Below, piece after piece: positions 8,525 to 17,838 of a stretch of 64,000 nt of DNA (its first letter is position 1; each line of letters starts with the position of its first letter). Position numbers and translations under genes: made by a program. The DNA lies in NCBI GenBank assembly GCA_964370815.1, contig CAYJKQ010000009.1:1-64000 (forward strand), written 5' to 3'. The notes below the pieces were generated by a model. The model saw only the letters and a program-made list of their open reading frames with translations. It ran no database searches and was not told the origin of the DNA. This DNA is from UBA12087 sp964370815 (GTDB taxonomy: Bacteria; Chloroflexota; Anaerolineae; Anaerolineales; Villigracilaceae).

Positions 8525-8557
8525 AGTAGCCCCAATCTATGATCAGATAGGGCTACT
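8525..8557 (-). terminator. Hairpin terminator after the 56-aa gene
   Basis: The arms AGTAGCCC (8525-8532) and GGGCTACT (8550-8557) pair exactly, with a second inner ATCT/AGAT pairing. The hairpin lies about 35 bases past the stop of the 8763-8593 gene. The best T-tract (TTTTA) is on the plus side, so it may act in both directions. Confidence 0.55.
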
Positions 8558-8562
8558 TTTAG

Positions 8563-8805
8563 TATACTGTCGAAATTTATTTTAAGAAAGGATCAAATAC
8601 CGTCGAAGAAACATCCTAATGCGAGTAATAGAAAACCAAGGAACACCAACCAGAATGCATAACTACTAATCAGAGGAATTGTTACCAGGCTTCCAATAAA
8701 ACCAAGAACGCCAAGTAAAACAGCGATCCCAAACGTGTAATTCTTTGGAGCAGAAAGTTTCATTTTTTAGTCTCCTGTTGGTTAGGTTGGTTTTTCGACA
8801 GTATA
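8563..8805. repeat. 13-bp inverted repeats framing a 240-bp cassette
   Basis: TATACTGTCGAAA (8563-8575) is repeated in inverse at 8793-8805. If the ends are read as TACTGTCGAAA, each end is bordered by TA, the target duplication of Tc1/mariner-IS630 elements; read the other way, TAG flanks both sides. The cassette holds only the 56-aa gene. A miniature element that has captured or generated a gene is one reading; mRNA end pairing is another. Confidence 0.5.
8593..8763 (-). CDS. 56-aa two-helix membrane microprotein
   Basis: The frame opens MKLSAPKNYTFGIA, and CAGGAG precedes the ATG with a good spacing. It encodes two hydrophobic helices: GIAVLLGVLGFIGSLVTIPL and FWLVFLGFLLLALGCFF, with a short ISSYA turn between them. 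The length and hairpin topology fit small bacterial membrane proteins of unknown role, and I recognise no family. The gene is enclosed by 13-bp inverted repeats and followed by a hairpin. Its own promoter may use TATACT in the right repeat as a -10 element. Confidence 0.65.
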   Translation of the reverse strand: MKLSAPKNYTFGIAVLLGVLGFIGSLVTIPLISSYAFWLVFLGFLLLALGCFFDGI

Positions 8806-8994
8806 TAGTTCAATTATTATAACCCGAAAAGTTATATTTTGTTTCAAGGAATTGTAAGAAAAAGACGGATGAGGTGCGCAGATCAACACACATCAAAATC
8901 TGCACCCTGGAGTTGGGCAGAGGGGATTTGTGGAGTTCCAGGGTAATCTGTCTGTGACCTGCCGGCAGAATCGCTAATTTATTTATGCCGGTGG

Positions 8995-9000
8995 TACAAT
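8995..9000 (+). promoter_or_regulatory. Extended -10 (TGG-TACAAT) giving a leaderless mRNA
   Basis: TACAAT with an upstream TG lies so close to the ATG at 9008 that a transcript starting 7-8 bases downstream would begin at or next to the start codon. No Shine-Dalgarno precedes this ATG. The -35 box is weak. Confidence 0.4.
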
Positions 9001-9007
9001 TTCCCCC

Positions 9008-10771
<1,764 letters not shown>

Positions 10772-10807
10772 TGGAAGACAGCTTACCTTTGTAATCTGGT
10801 GAAGAAG

Positions 10808-11005
10808 AATGATAACCACAAAGATACTAAGGCACAAAGGAAAAATTTTAATTTAGTTCTTCTTGGTGTCTTAGTGTCCTGGTGGTGAAAAATAATAACC
10901 ACGAAGACACGAAGACACCAAGAAATAATTATTGATTGGTCTCCCTGGTATCTTTGTGTCCTGGTGGTAAAGAATTATAACCACGAAGACACGAACAAAA
11001 TTCAA
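10808..11005. repeat. Palindromic repeats associated with GxxExxY genes
   Basis: Alternating copies of TTCTTGGTGTCTTAGTGTCC and its near-complement ACCACGAAGACACGAAGACA fill the gap upstream of 11025. A further half-copy follows that gene at about 11480-11520. Such CACGAAGACACGAAG strings are commonly seen beside GxxExxY genes, so they mark the insertion limits of this gene. Confidence 0.7.
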
Positions 11006-11024
11006 AGATTAAGAAAGGATTGAG

Positions 11025-11417
11025 ATGATCCATGCTCCTATTTCTGAAAAAGAAGAGCAAATCGCGCGTAACATCATAGACTCGGTGTTTACAGTGCACA
11101 GTACCCTTGGTCCCGGATTATTGGAGAATATATATGAAGTTTGCCTATGTCATGAATTGACAAAACGCGGGTTGCCTTACAAACGGCAAGTTGTAGTGCC
11201 AATTCAATATGATGGTATCTCATTTGATGAGGGATTGCGGTTGGATGTGTTGGTGGATGATCTGGTCATCTGTGAATTGAAGGCAGTTGAAACAATACAG
11301 CCTGTCTTTACTGCTCAACTTATAACACAATTAAAATTAACCAATAAACGCTTGGGATTTCTTATTAATTTCAATGTTCCATTGATAAAGAATGGCATCA
11401 AACGTATCGTTCTTTAA
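11025..11417 (+). CDS. GxxExxY family protein
   Basis: A 130-aa protein of the GxxExxY family, named for the motif seen here as GLLENIYE (about residue 29). The later segments LDVLVDDLVICELKAVE and FTAQLITQLKLTNKRLGFL are the PD-(D/E)XK-like core (D...ExK). No biological role is established; the family is scattered and typically flanked by the palindromes found here. It is AT-rich compared with the GC-richer ABC genes on both sides, and separates the two halves of a heterodimeric exporter. I infer that it was inserted into that operon. AAGGATTGAG precedes the ATG. Confidence 0.85.
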   Translation: MIHAPISEKEEQIARNIIDSVFTVHSTLGPGLLENIYEVCLCHELTKRGLPYKRQVVVPIQYDGISFDEGLRLDVLVDDLVICELKAVETIQPVFTAQLITQLKLTNKRLGFLINFNVPLIKNGIKRIVL

Positions 11418-11480
11418 CCTCCAGCGACTTGAAGATAAAAATTTTCTACATAGATGTACAATGACTAAGGAAAATATTAA

Positions 11481-11522
11481 AGAATTGTTCTTCTTTGTGT
11501 CTTAGTGTCCTAGTGGTAAATA
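11481..11522. repeat. Half-copy of the GxxExxY-associated palindrome
   Basis: TTCTTTGTGTCTTAGTGTCC followed by TAGTGGTAA closes the insertion on the far side of the GxxExxY gene, directly before the second ABC subunit gene. Confidence 0.6.
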
Positions 11523-11549
11523 AAAAAAGAAGATCGTGTGGAGCAATAG

Positions 11550-13349
11550 ATGGGTTTTTTCTTCTCCAATTTGAATGCCGAAAAATATGACCGCCAGTAC
11601 AGCGATGGACAACTGGTTGCCAGGATAGCGGCATATTTTAAACCACAGATCAAACGCCTGGCTGCCATCCTAAGCCTGGTCCTAGTGCTGGCACTGATCG
11701 GTGCAGCCCAGCCTGTTATCGTCAGCAAGGGGGTGGATGCGCTGAAAAGTTTACCCATGCTGAACACCATTTTTCTGATCAGTGGAGCCATTTTCCTGAT
11801 CGGCGTGACCAACTGGCTGCTGAACTGGGCGCGCCGCAGCCTGCTGGCGCGTACGGTTGGAGATGTGATCCTGACGGTGCGCACCCGGGCTTTCCGGGCT
11901 GCCACCGCCCACGATCTGTCCTTCTATGACAAGTATGCCTCCGGAAGGATCGTCTCACGCATCACCTCTGATACGAATGAATTCGGGCAACTGGTCAGCA
12001 TTGTGACCGATGTCGGCGCACAGATGATAAGGGCAGTATTACTGGGGGTTGTGCTGGTGCGCACCGAAGGACGCCTGGCGCTGATCCTGTTCTCCTTTTT
12101 GCCCTTCCTGTTCCTGCTGGCGTTGGGCTACCGGCGCATCGCACGCGATGTGACCCGGCGCGGCATGCAGGCGATGGCGGATGTCAATTCTGCCATCAAG
12201 GAAACAGTCAGCGGCATCTCGATCGCCAAGAATTTCAGGCAGGAGAACAGTGTTTTTGTGACTTTCGATACCGCCAACCAGGCCTCCTACCGGGTCAACG
12301 TGCGACGCGGGTTTGTGCTGTCACTGGTCTTCCCGACCCTGAATGCTTTGGGAGGCATCTTCACAGCCATATTGGTGTACACGGGCGGCTTGAGCGTGGC
12401 GGCGGGTGTGGTATCAGCCGGAGCCTGGTACCTGTTCATCCTGAGCCTGGAAAGCTTCATGTTCCCGGTCATGAGCCTGTCTGCCTTCTGGGCGCAGATC
12501 CAGTCCGGGCTGTCATCCGCTGAGCGGGTTTTTGCCCTGATCGATGCCGACCCGAACGTCATCCAGACCGCCAACCTGGATGTGCCGCGCCTGAAAGGTG
12601 AGATCCATTTTAAGAAGCTGGGGTTCCGTTATGCCGAGAACGAAGCCATTCTGTGCGACTTTGACTTGCATGTGCAACCTGGAGAAAACCTGGCGATCGT
12701 CGGGCACACCGGTGCAGGCAAGTCCTCCCTGGCCAGGCTGATCGCACGTTTTTATGAATTTCAGAGTGGGGAACTGCTGCTGGATGGGATGGATATCCGC
12801 AGTTTTGACCTGGGAGCTTACCGACGCCAGTTGGGTATCGTTTCGCAGGCGCCTTTCCTGTTCTCCGGGACTGTGGCTGAGAATATCCGCTACGCGGTGC
12901 CCGGCGCAACGGACCAGGAGATGCTGACCCTGGCCAGGCGCATAGGGGACGGCGAGTGGCTGGAGACCCTGCCGGATGGTTTGGAAAGCCAGGTGGGTGA
13001 GCGTGGCGGGCAGCTCTCGATGGGGCAGAGGCAATTGGTGGCGCTGATGCGTGTGCTGGTGCAGAAGCCGGGTATCTTTATCCTGGATGAAGCCACTGCC
13101 AGCATTGACCCTTTCACAGAGTGGCAGATCCAGCAGGCGCTCAACCTGATCCTGCAGGATACCACCAGCCTGCTGATCGCCCACCGCCTGTCGACAGTCA
13201 AGGCTGCTGACCGGATAGTGGTCATGCAGGACGGCACCATCATCGAAGAAGGCAGCCATGATGGGCTTCTGGCTCAGGGTGGGCATTACTCCATGTTGTA
13301 CAACACCTATTTCCGGCACCAATCCCTGGATTATAAGGCGCCGGAATAG
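11550..13349 (+). CDS. ABC exporter half-transporter, catalytic subunit 2
   Basis: A 599-aa partner of the 9008-10771 subunit. The membrane domain covers about residues 35-330 and the ATPase domain about 350-590. Walker A is GHTGAGKSS, the signature is degenerate (LSMGQRQL), Walker B and catalytic Glu are intact (IFILDEATASID), and the H-loop is LLIAHRLSTV. Together with the LDD/LSGGQ subunit this gives one consensus and one degenerate ATP site. A coupling helix and EAA-like region are not obvious beyond the usual exporter fold. The gene would be immediately downstream of subunit 1 without the repeat and GxxExxY insertion, so it was probably one operon originally. Confidence 0.92.
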   Translation: MGFFFSNLNAEKYDRQYSDGQLVARIAAYFKPQIKRLAAILSLVLVLALIGAAQPVIVSKGVDALKSLPMLNTIFLISGAIFLIGVTNWLLNWARRSLLARTVGDVILTVRTRAFRAATAHDLSFYDKYASGRIVSRITSDTNEFGQLVSIVTDVGAQMIRAVLLGVVLVRTEGRLALILFSFLPFLFLLALGYRRIARDVTRRGMQAMADVNSAIKETVSGISIAKNFRQENSVFVTFDTANQASYRVNVRRGFVLSLVFPTLNALGGIFTAILVYTGGLSVAAGVVSAGAWYLFILSLESFMFPVMSLSAFWAQIQSGLSSAERVFALIDADPNVIQTANLDVPRLKGEIHFKKLGFRYAENEAILCDFDLHVQPGENLAIVGHTGAGKSSLARLIARFYEFQSGELLLDGMDIRSFDLGAYRRQLGIVSQAPFLFSGTVAENIRYAVPGATDQEMLTLARRIGDGEWLETLPDGLESQVGERGGQLSMGQRQLVALMRVLVQKPGIFILDEATASIDPFTEWQIQQALNLILQDTTSLLIAHRLSTVKAADRIVVMQDGTIIEEGSHDGLLAQGGHYSMLYNTYFRHQSLDYKAPE

Positions 13350-13392
13350 AGAAATTGCGGGTTTTGGGGGATGTATTTTTCGTCTTAATGCC
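13348..13392 (+). repeat. Direct repeat, copy 1 (flanks the lipoprotein gene)
   Basis: It begins AGAGAAATTGCGGGTTT, then a G-run, then CGTC(T/C)TAA(T/C)GCC. The second copy, in the same orientation, is at 15046-15090, on the other side of the gene at 13406-15010. Confidence 0.6.
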
Positions 13393-13405
13393 AGATGGAC
13401 AGGTT

Positions 13406-15010
13406 CTAAGGTGAAACCTGAACAAAAACGGGACTCGAATCGAGCAGGAAGGACAGAACACCGTTTGAGGAGGCGAGTAGCCGGGTTTCCGGATCGCCTG
13501 CGCCGATATCTACAGGCGTGTAGGTCAGGAGGGCATTTGGGGCTTCAAATTCGAATTCAACTGGTACAGCTGGGAGTGCCTGACCCGGGAGATACAGGAC
13601 GCCATCATCCAACCACAGCACCCAGAGCGGACCGGACGGCAGCGTAAAACGGTAGGCCCAGATACCTGCACCCAGGTCAAGTTTATCCAGCGAAGTGAAC
13701 CCGGTCAGTTTTTCGTTGACCAATTTGAGAGCGAAGAAAGCGGGGCGAGGTTGACCCGCGGCGCGATAGCCTGGCAGTTTATTCCCCACCTCTACTCCGG
13801 TGGTCTTTGTGTCCATCATACCCATGAACATGGAGCTGCCAGTCAACGGCACCGCCAAAGCATCCACAGCCGGAATACTGGTTTTCCAGTCCTCCAGGTT
13901 GCCAACGTTTATCCCCAGCAACCCCTCGCCAGCCGAGACAACGATCTTCTTCACCAAGCCGCTGGCTGCCTGCGCATACAACCAGGACCTAGCGTCCAGG
14001 TGACCAGCTGCGTTTGGATCGGCGACAGTTTTCAACGTGCCAATGACCTGCTCGAGGTTGGCGGAGGTGGCGGGCCAGGCAGGGCGTCCCCCGTATCCGA
14101 CCAGGGCTGACATACTGAAGGCATCTCCGATCCAGAGCGGTTTTTCACCGCAATCATTTGCTGCCAACCCGGCACGCAACCAGGCAGCTGTCGGCGGGAT
14201 CTCACTGTAATCTCCCAGGCTGTGAAAGTCGAGGATGTCAAAGGCATCACAAGCAGCCAGGACAGCCTGGATCTCAGGGACGCTCTTGCGGATGCCAGGC
14301 TGAGGAGTCTTCAAACGGCGCTGCAGTTCAGCCACATCGGGATCGCCATCAAATACATCCACCATCAGGATGGCAACACTCAAGACCTGTGCCTGCGGGT
14401 CGGCTGCATGGATGGCGGGGTAGGCAATGCGCAGCAGACGCACGTAATTTTCAACGCTGGATGGCCAAAATCCTGTGAATTCGCGCTCAATGCCAAAGTG
14501 ATGAATGGGGTACAAAAGACCGTGCGCGTCATCTGCACCGTCGCCATCGTACCGTTCGACGAAAGCACGAACGAATTCGGTGTACTCGTCAATGTATTCT
14601 TCTTTGGGAAAGGAATTACCCTTGTTGAGCAAGGTGGGTTGTTCGATGGAAGCCCAGGGTGACTCAGCGGTGATGAGCAGCTGAATACCAGTGAAGCCGG
14701 CAGCCTGGTATTCAACCACCAGGTTGTCGAGTGGTTCCCAATTAACCTGGCCGGGTTCTGGTTCGATCATTCCCCACATGCCAAAGATAGGCTGGGGTTT
14801 GGCATAGGTAACTCCGCCGGGGGCATAAGCCGCTGCCAAACCGGGAATGGCGTATTCGATGGCGATGGTAAATTGAGGCGAGTTGTTTCCCGGGAGGGCA
14901 GGTGAAGCAGTGGGGGGTTGCGTCCGTGTGGGTGTGGCGGTGGCGGGAGGCTGCCCGCAGGCAAGTAAGACTACAAAAAGGACAACAATAAAGGGAAAGA
15001 GTCGTTTCAT
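13406..15010 (-). CDS. Secreted lipoprotein with a glycoside-hydrolase-like TIM-barrel domain
   Basis: A 534-aa lipoprotein: signal peptide MKRLFPFIVVLFVVLLAC with lipobox Cys18, then a Thr/Pro-rich linker, then a large domain. The start of that domain (IFGMWGMIEPEPGQVNWEPL, VVEYQAAGFTGIQLLI) follows the first barrel strands of glycosidase clan A-type enzymes. An HHFGIEREFTGFW segment has the form of an acid/base-Glu region, and FDILDFHSLGDY, EKPLWIGDAF and ASGLVKKIVVSAGEGLL follow. No exact GH family can be assigned. A C-terminal beta-rich part (about residues 430-534) may bind carbohydrate. It would be attached outside the membrane. It lies between two direct repeats and is convergent with the exporter gene. 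Confidence 0.65.
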   Translation of the reverse strand: MKRLFPFIVVLFVVLLACGQPPATATPTRTQPPTASPALPGNNSPQFTIAIEYAIPGLAAAYAPGGVTYAKPQPIFGMWGMIEPEPGQVNWEPLDNLVVEYQAAGFTGIQLLITAESPWASIEQPTLLNKGNSFPKEEYIDEYTEFVRAFVERYDGDGADDAHGLLYPIHHFGIEREFTGFWPSSVENYVRLLRIAYPAIHAADPQAQVLSVAILMVDVFDGDPDVAELQRRLKTPQPGIRKSVPEIQAVLAACDAFDILDFHSLGDYSEIPPTAAWLRAGLAANDCGEKPLWIGDAFSMSALVGYGGRPAWPATSANLEQVIGTLKTVADPNAAGHLDARSWLYAQAASGLVKKIVVSAGEGLLGINVGNLEDWKTSIPAVDALAVPLTGSSMFMGMMDTKTTGVEVGNKLPGYRAAGQPRPAFFALKLVNEKLTGFTSLDKLDLGAGIWAYRFTLPSGPLWVLWLDDGVLYLPGQALPAVPVEFEFEAPNALLTYTPVDIGAGDPETRLLASSNGVLSFLLDSSPVFVQVSP

Positions 15011-15045
15011 CGGATAAAATCCTTTCCTGATCCATGCGCCTGAAA

Positions 15046-15090
15046 AGAGAAATTGCGGGTTTCGGGGGGAGATTTCGTCCTAACGCCTGA
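15046..15090 (+). repeat. Direct repeat, copy 2
   Basis: AGAGAAATTGCGGGTTTCGG and CGTCCTAACGCC match the copy at 13348-13392 in the same orientation. Confidence 0.6.
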
Positions 15091-15395
15091 CGAAAAGCCA
15101 ATCCAGACAACCTTCGCTCCAATATTTTTGTTTAAGAACTCTTGTGTTTCTATTATATCCTTGAGTGGTGTCAAACACTTTAATTATTATTCAAGTATGG
15201 TGGGATCGATTCAAAGAGAAGGCAGGTTGGAAAAACCTATTCCAATTATTGAGCCAGCCAGGTAACCATATTTGAGAACATTTGGCATTGTCCTAAAGGA
15301 TAGCACTGCACGTGCACATATTAGAGTATTCTTAGAATTTTAAACTGCATGCGAAAAGTATTGGTAAGAATCACAGAATTATGGCATAATGGGGA

Positions 15396-15436
15396 TGCCC
15401 GTCGTTTGGATGCCCCCCTCATCCAGGCGGCGGGCA
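15396..15436 (+). ncRNA. Long hairpin with G-U wobbles, possible short RNA or attenuator
   Basis: The 17-base arms 15396-15412 and 15420-15436 pair without a gap around CCCCCCT. Three of the pairs are T-G, which form G-U wobbles only in RNA of the plus strand. CTTTGTTTT follows the 3' arm. A candidate promoter (TTGGTA, 18-bp spacer, CATAAT) would start transcription at about 15396. The product would be a short structured RNA, or a leader-type attenuator for the gene at 15610. No known RNA family is recognised. Confidence 0.45.
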
Positions 15437-15609
15437 CTTTGTTTTGGGGTTGTTGATGTATGGTAGAACAACTTTTCCTGTTGCCTTCAAATGTAGTAAA
15501 ATAATGCCACACTGATCGGCAGCGCATGCCTGAGGGCTTCCGTTTTTTATGAATGCAGTGTGATCGCGGACGCAGGTTCAACCGGGTTTTTTTAGAGAGG
15601 AGAAGTGAC

Positions 15610-15723
15610 ATGCCAGATAAAGGAAGTAAGGACAAGGGTAAGAAGGAAAAAAAGAAAAAACCTTTGCATGATGCCAAGGAAAAAAGGAAGTTAAAGAAGG
15701 AAAAGAAGAACTCGACAATTTAA
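15610..15723 (+). CDS. 37-aa lysine-rich small protein
   Basis: A very basic 37-aa protein, MPDKGSKDKGKKEKKKKPLH followed by DAKEKRKLKKEKKN. It has a strong Shine-Dalgarno (GAGAGGAGAAG) and ends 40 bases before a good terminator at 15764-15794, so it is probably a real single-gene unit. Half of its residues are Lys. Similar short Lys/Glu/Asp proteins occur as uncharacterised ORFs in other bacteria; nucleic-acid or ribosome binding would be a reasonable guess but is not shown. Confidence 0.7.
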   Translation: MPDKGSKDKGKKEKKKKPLHDAKEKRKLKKEKKNSTI

Positions 15724-15763
15724 AAGACCCTGCCTGCAGGATCCATTAAACTCACATGATACA

Positions 15764-15794
15764 AGAGAGACCGCCAACGACTGGTGGTCTCTCT
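15764..15794 (+). terminator. Intrinsic terminator of the 37-aa gene
   Basis: The arms AGAGAGACCGCC and GGTGGTCTCTCT pair over 12 positions around AACGACT; TTGCTTTAG follows. In the other direction it could also serve the TfoX-N gene ending at 15828. Confidence 0.75.
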
Positions 15795-15827
15795 TTGCTT
15801 TAGTTTAATGGGATCAGGGTTGCCAGG

Positions 15828-16160
15828 TTATTTTTTGCTTTTCTTTATTTTGGGTTTGGGCTCGGGCAGTTCTTGAGCTGTAATTCTGACCAGGTTGCTG
15901 ATCCACTCTGTATCTTCAAACTTATCTTCGATAAGAAAATACATTTTAGCGCCAGGATAGGGCGGCGCTTCAGTGACTTCTCCAATAAAAGATCTGCCGC
16001 CAGCGGTTGGTTTTATGAAGAGCTGGTTATCACACACCAGGGCGACGATCTTGCCATTGCAATAAACACCATAATCGCCAAACATCATTCGATAAGTGAT
16101 CATGCCTGCGCCTTCGATCTGATCCGCAATGAATTTTACAAAATCCCTGTCAGATGCCAT
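15828..16160 (-). CDS. TfoX N-terminal domain protein
   Basis: A 110-aa protein consisting only of the TfoX/Sxy N-terminal domain: MFGDYGVYCNGKIVALVCDN, FIKPTAGGRSF, YPGAKMYFLIED. In gamma-proteobacteria the full TfoX regulates competence, but stand-alone N-terminal domains are widespread and of unknown role. A Lys/Pro tail (PKPKIKKSKK) ends the protein. GAGGAG lies five bases before the ATG. It begins 9 bp after the lipoprotein gene at 16170-16685, so the two are probably co-transcribed. A second TfoX-N protein is at 49149. Confidence 0.8.
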   Translation of the reverse strand: MASDRDFVKFIADQIEGAGMITYRMMFGDYGVYCNGKIVALVCDNQLFIKPTAGGRSFIGEVTEAPPYPGAKMYFLIEDKFEDTEWISNLVRITAQELPEPKPKIKKSKK

Positions 16161-16169
16161 TGGTTCTCC

Positions 16170-16685
16170 TCATTTCAATTTTCCGGCTCGATGCAAAGCC
16201 TGCAGAATTCTCGGGTCGGAGCGGGGATCGAGCGCTTCAAAAAAATCCGACCCTGGATAACCCAACTGGATGTGGATGAAAGGATGCTCCTTTGAAGCCA
16301 GGATGGGATCTATGACAATGCCAGCGAAGCTCAAGGATGAGTATCCAGGCCAAAAAGCGCCGGTATAGATCGGCTGACCATTGACACACGCCGCGAAAGA
16401 AATACCGGTGACCGGGAGAGGCAGGGCAGAGATCGTCAGATACCCTTTTTGAGTCAGCTCAATTTCATGGGTGGCTTGAGTATAGGAGACAATGTCTTTA
16501 GTGGTAAGAATGGCAGGCTGGGCGAGTTCAAGAAGCCCCAGATCTACGGGTTGTTGAGGGGAAATATTCTCAGCTAGCAGATAGATGGCAAACCCTTCTT
16601 CGAAAACCGGTGTGGATGGGGCGGTGGTGCAACTGACCAGGGTCAGCAGGAAACAAACCAGGATGGTAAAAGTTGAAGTTTTCAC
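16170..16685 (-). CDS. Small lipoprotein of unknown function
   Basis: A 171-aa protein with a lipoprotein signal (MKTSTFTILVCFLLTLVSC, lipobox LVSC). The mature part (about 150 aa) starts TTAPSTPVFEEGFAIYLL and contains a beta-rich pattern (ILTTKDIVSYTQATHEIELT, YLTISALPL, IQLGYPGSDFFEALDPRSDP). No family is recognised. It sits directly upstream of a TfoX-N gene on the same strand. Confidence 0.7.
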   Translation of the reverse strand: MKTSTFTILVCFLLTLVSCTTAPSTPVFEEGFAIYLLAENISPQQPVDLGLLELAQPAILTTKDIVSYTQATHEIELTQKGYLTISALPLPVTGISFAACVNGQPIYTGAFWPGYSSLSFAGIVIDPILASKEHPFIHIQLGYPGSDFFEALDPRSDPRILQALHRAGKLK

Positions 16686-16778
16686 AGAAGCCTTATTCTT
16701 TTAAAGACCAGTTTTATATAAGAATCGATCCAGAATGTTTTGCTGTGTGGTGAAGAATATTGACGACGGAACTTTTTT

Positions 16779-17117
16779 TCACTCAACTTTCTTGAGGGTC
16801 GTGGTCTTACTTCTTTTGTGGCAGTTTGGGCAGCGCAGCAGCAGCCAGCCACCCTCGTTGTTGAAGCCATGCGGAGCAACCAGGTCGGTGAGAAATGAGA
16901 TCTCGTAGATATGTTCACAATTTGGGCAGCGGTAAGCGGTTTTCTGCTGGTGCCAATTTACCAGGATCAGCATGCCTGCCAGAACCAATGCCAGCCATGC
17001 GTACCAGAGATCCGGCAGCAGCAGGAATGCGCTACCACCTATCACGATGACATAGATGGAAATATAGACAACAGACCTGAGCATGTCGCCTCTATCCGTC
17101 TTGGTACCATTAACCAT
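16779..17117 (-). CDS. Two-helix membrane protein with a zinc-ribbon-like tail
   Basis: A 112-aa protein. Two membrane helices (SVVYISIYVIVIGGSAFLLL and LWYAWLALVLAGMLILV, about residues 15-55) precede a cytoplasmic tail with two CPNC knuckles (YRCPNCEHIYEI and LRCPNCHKRSK), about 30 residues apart, which would bind one zinc ion. AGGAGG lies before the ATG at 17117. The function is unknown; such proteins are often uncharacterised membrane-anchored zinc ribbons. Confidence 0.72.
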   Translation of the reverse strand: MVNGTKTDRGDMLRSVVYISIYVIVIGGSAFLLLPDLWYAWLALVLAGMLILVNWHQQKTAYRCPNCEHIYEISFLTDLVAPHGFNNEGGWLLLRCPNCHKRSKTTTLKKVE

Positions 17118-17268
17118 CACAACCTCCTGATAAAAGATGTCGGGTATCGCATACCGGCAGAGCGGGGGTTGTTGCCCAGCTCAACCTTCTTATTTAAGCA
17201 TACAGGAAAATGGACTCAATGGCAATAGGTTGACCAAGTCCACACCCGACCTTCCCCACAATTGAGCA

Positions 17269-17388
17269 TTTCGTTGGGTTTCACCCTTTCCTGGAAAAAG
17301 TGGCCAGGACTTGCGGCGGGAACTGCGCGGGCTGTGGATCGTAAATCAGATACTACTTTGGAACCCCTCAACCCAACCTACCAAAGAT
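17269..17388. repeat. Long copy of the dispersed GTTGGGTTTCACC...CAACCCAACC repeat
   Basis: It runs from TTTCGTTGGGTTTCACCC to CCCCTCAACCCAACCTACC. It is clearly the same 115-bp element as at 62430-62548, matching in both ends and in the middle (CCAGGACTTGCGG, GGCTGTGGATC). Confidence 0.75.
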
Positions 17389-17403
17389 ATTCTGGATTAA
17401 TAA

Positions 17404-17436
17404 AACCTTGCGAAGGTCTAAAACCTTCGCAAGGTT
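17404..17436 (-). terminator. Hairpin terminator for the SnoaL-like gene
   Basis: AACCTTGCGAAGGT and ACCTTCGCAAGGTT are exact complements over 14 bp around CTAAA. Read on the minus strand it follows the stop at 17443 and is followed by TTATTAA. Confidence 0.75.
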
Positions 17437-17442
17437 GGATAA

Positions 17443-17826
17443 TCAACCCTTGACGTAGGACAACTTCTCGCTGATAAGACCGTCGCGCACCTGGAAGATA
17501 TCCACACCGCGCACGTGACCTTTCTCCCCCCTCTCAGGATCCCAAACATAATTCCAGCGCATGATGCAGCGGTTCCCCAACCCAAAGATCTCTTCAATGT
17601 GGATGTGTGCCCGGGGTGAGGAATTGAAGAAACTCTGCCAGAAGTGTGCCAGACTCTCTTTACCTGTGACAAGCGTGCCATCCGGGGCGGGAGCTGTGTT
17701 CTCAAAGACGCAATCGTCGCTCATCAGTCCCAGCATGGCGCTGACATCATGCCGGTTGAAGGCTTCGTTGAAAGCCAGCACGGTGCGGACTGCGGTTTCC
17801 AGGCGGGAAAGGCGGGATGGGCTCAT
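17443..17826 (-). CDS. SnoaL-like (NTF2-fold) protein
   Basis: A 127-aa cone-shaped NTF2-fold protein of the SnoaL-like group. The typical start is seen as VLAFNEAFNRHDVSAMLGLM, then DDCVFENTAPAPDGTLVTGK, then LAHFWQSFF, ending with RCIMRWNYVWD and HVRGVDIFQVRDGLISEKL. The family comprises isomerases, dehydratases and many proteins with no proven activity; the ligand cannot be predicted. It is followed by a DinB gene on the same strand (17839-18345), and the 12-bp gap between the two suggests an operon. Confidence 0.85.
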   Translation of the reverse strand: MSPSRLSRLETAVRTVLAFNEAFNRHDVSAMLGLMSDDCVFENTAPAPDGTLVTGKESLAHFWQSFFNSSPRAHIHIEEIFGLGNRCIMRWNYVWDPERGEKGHVRGVDIFQVRDGLISEKLSYVKG

Positions 17827-17838
17827 TTGGGTGCCTCC

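Larger units (their letters stand above)
15011..15609. other. Gene-poor interval with a hairpin and small-gene promoter region
   Basis: It contains the second direct repeat (15046-15090), the long hairpin at 15396-15436 and a candidate promoter (TTGGTA 15361-15366, CATAAT 15385-15390). An imperfect CACACTG...CAGTGTG pairing lies at about 15509-15563, before the Lys-rich 37-aa gene. No protein gene is supported before 15610. Confidence 0.45.
17118..17442. other. Repeat-bearing gene-free interval
   Basis: Holds a long copy of the dispersed repeat family (17269-17388) and the terminator hairpin at 17404-17436. No gene is supported. Confidence 0.5.

Noticed and set aside
10808..11005. Tandem GTGTCTTAGTGTCC units as regulatory operators
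   Set aside because: The same strings recur after the gene at 11025 and are known neighbours of GxxExxY genes, so an insertion border is more likely.
12513..13322. Long minus-strand frame opposite the second ABC subunit
   Set aside because: It is a shadow of a strongly conserved ATPase domain on the other strand.
13430..13450. tRNA-like string GGACTCGAATCGAGCAGG
   Set aside because: It lies in the end of the lipoprotein gene, without acceptor or anticodon arms around it.
15321..15677. 118-codon minus-strand frame
   Set aside because: It is the complement of the hairpin and of the Lys-rich 37-aa gene, which has better signals on the plus strand.
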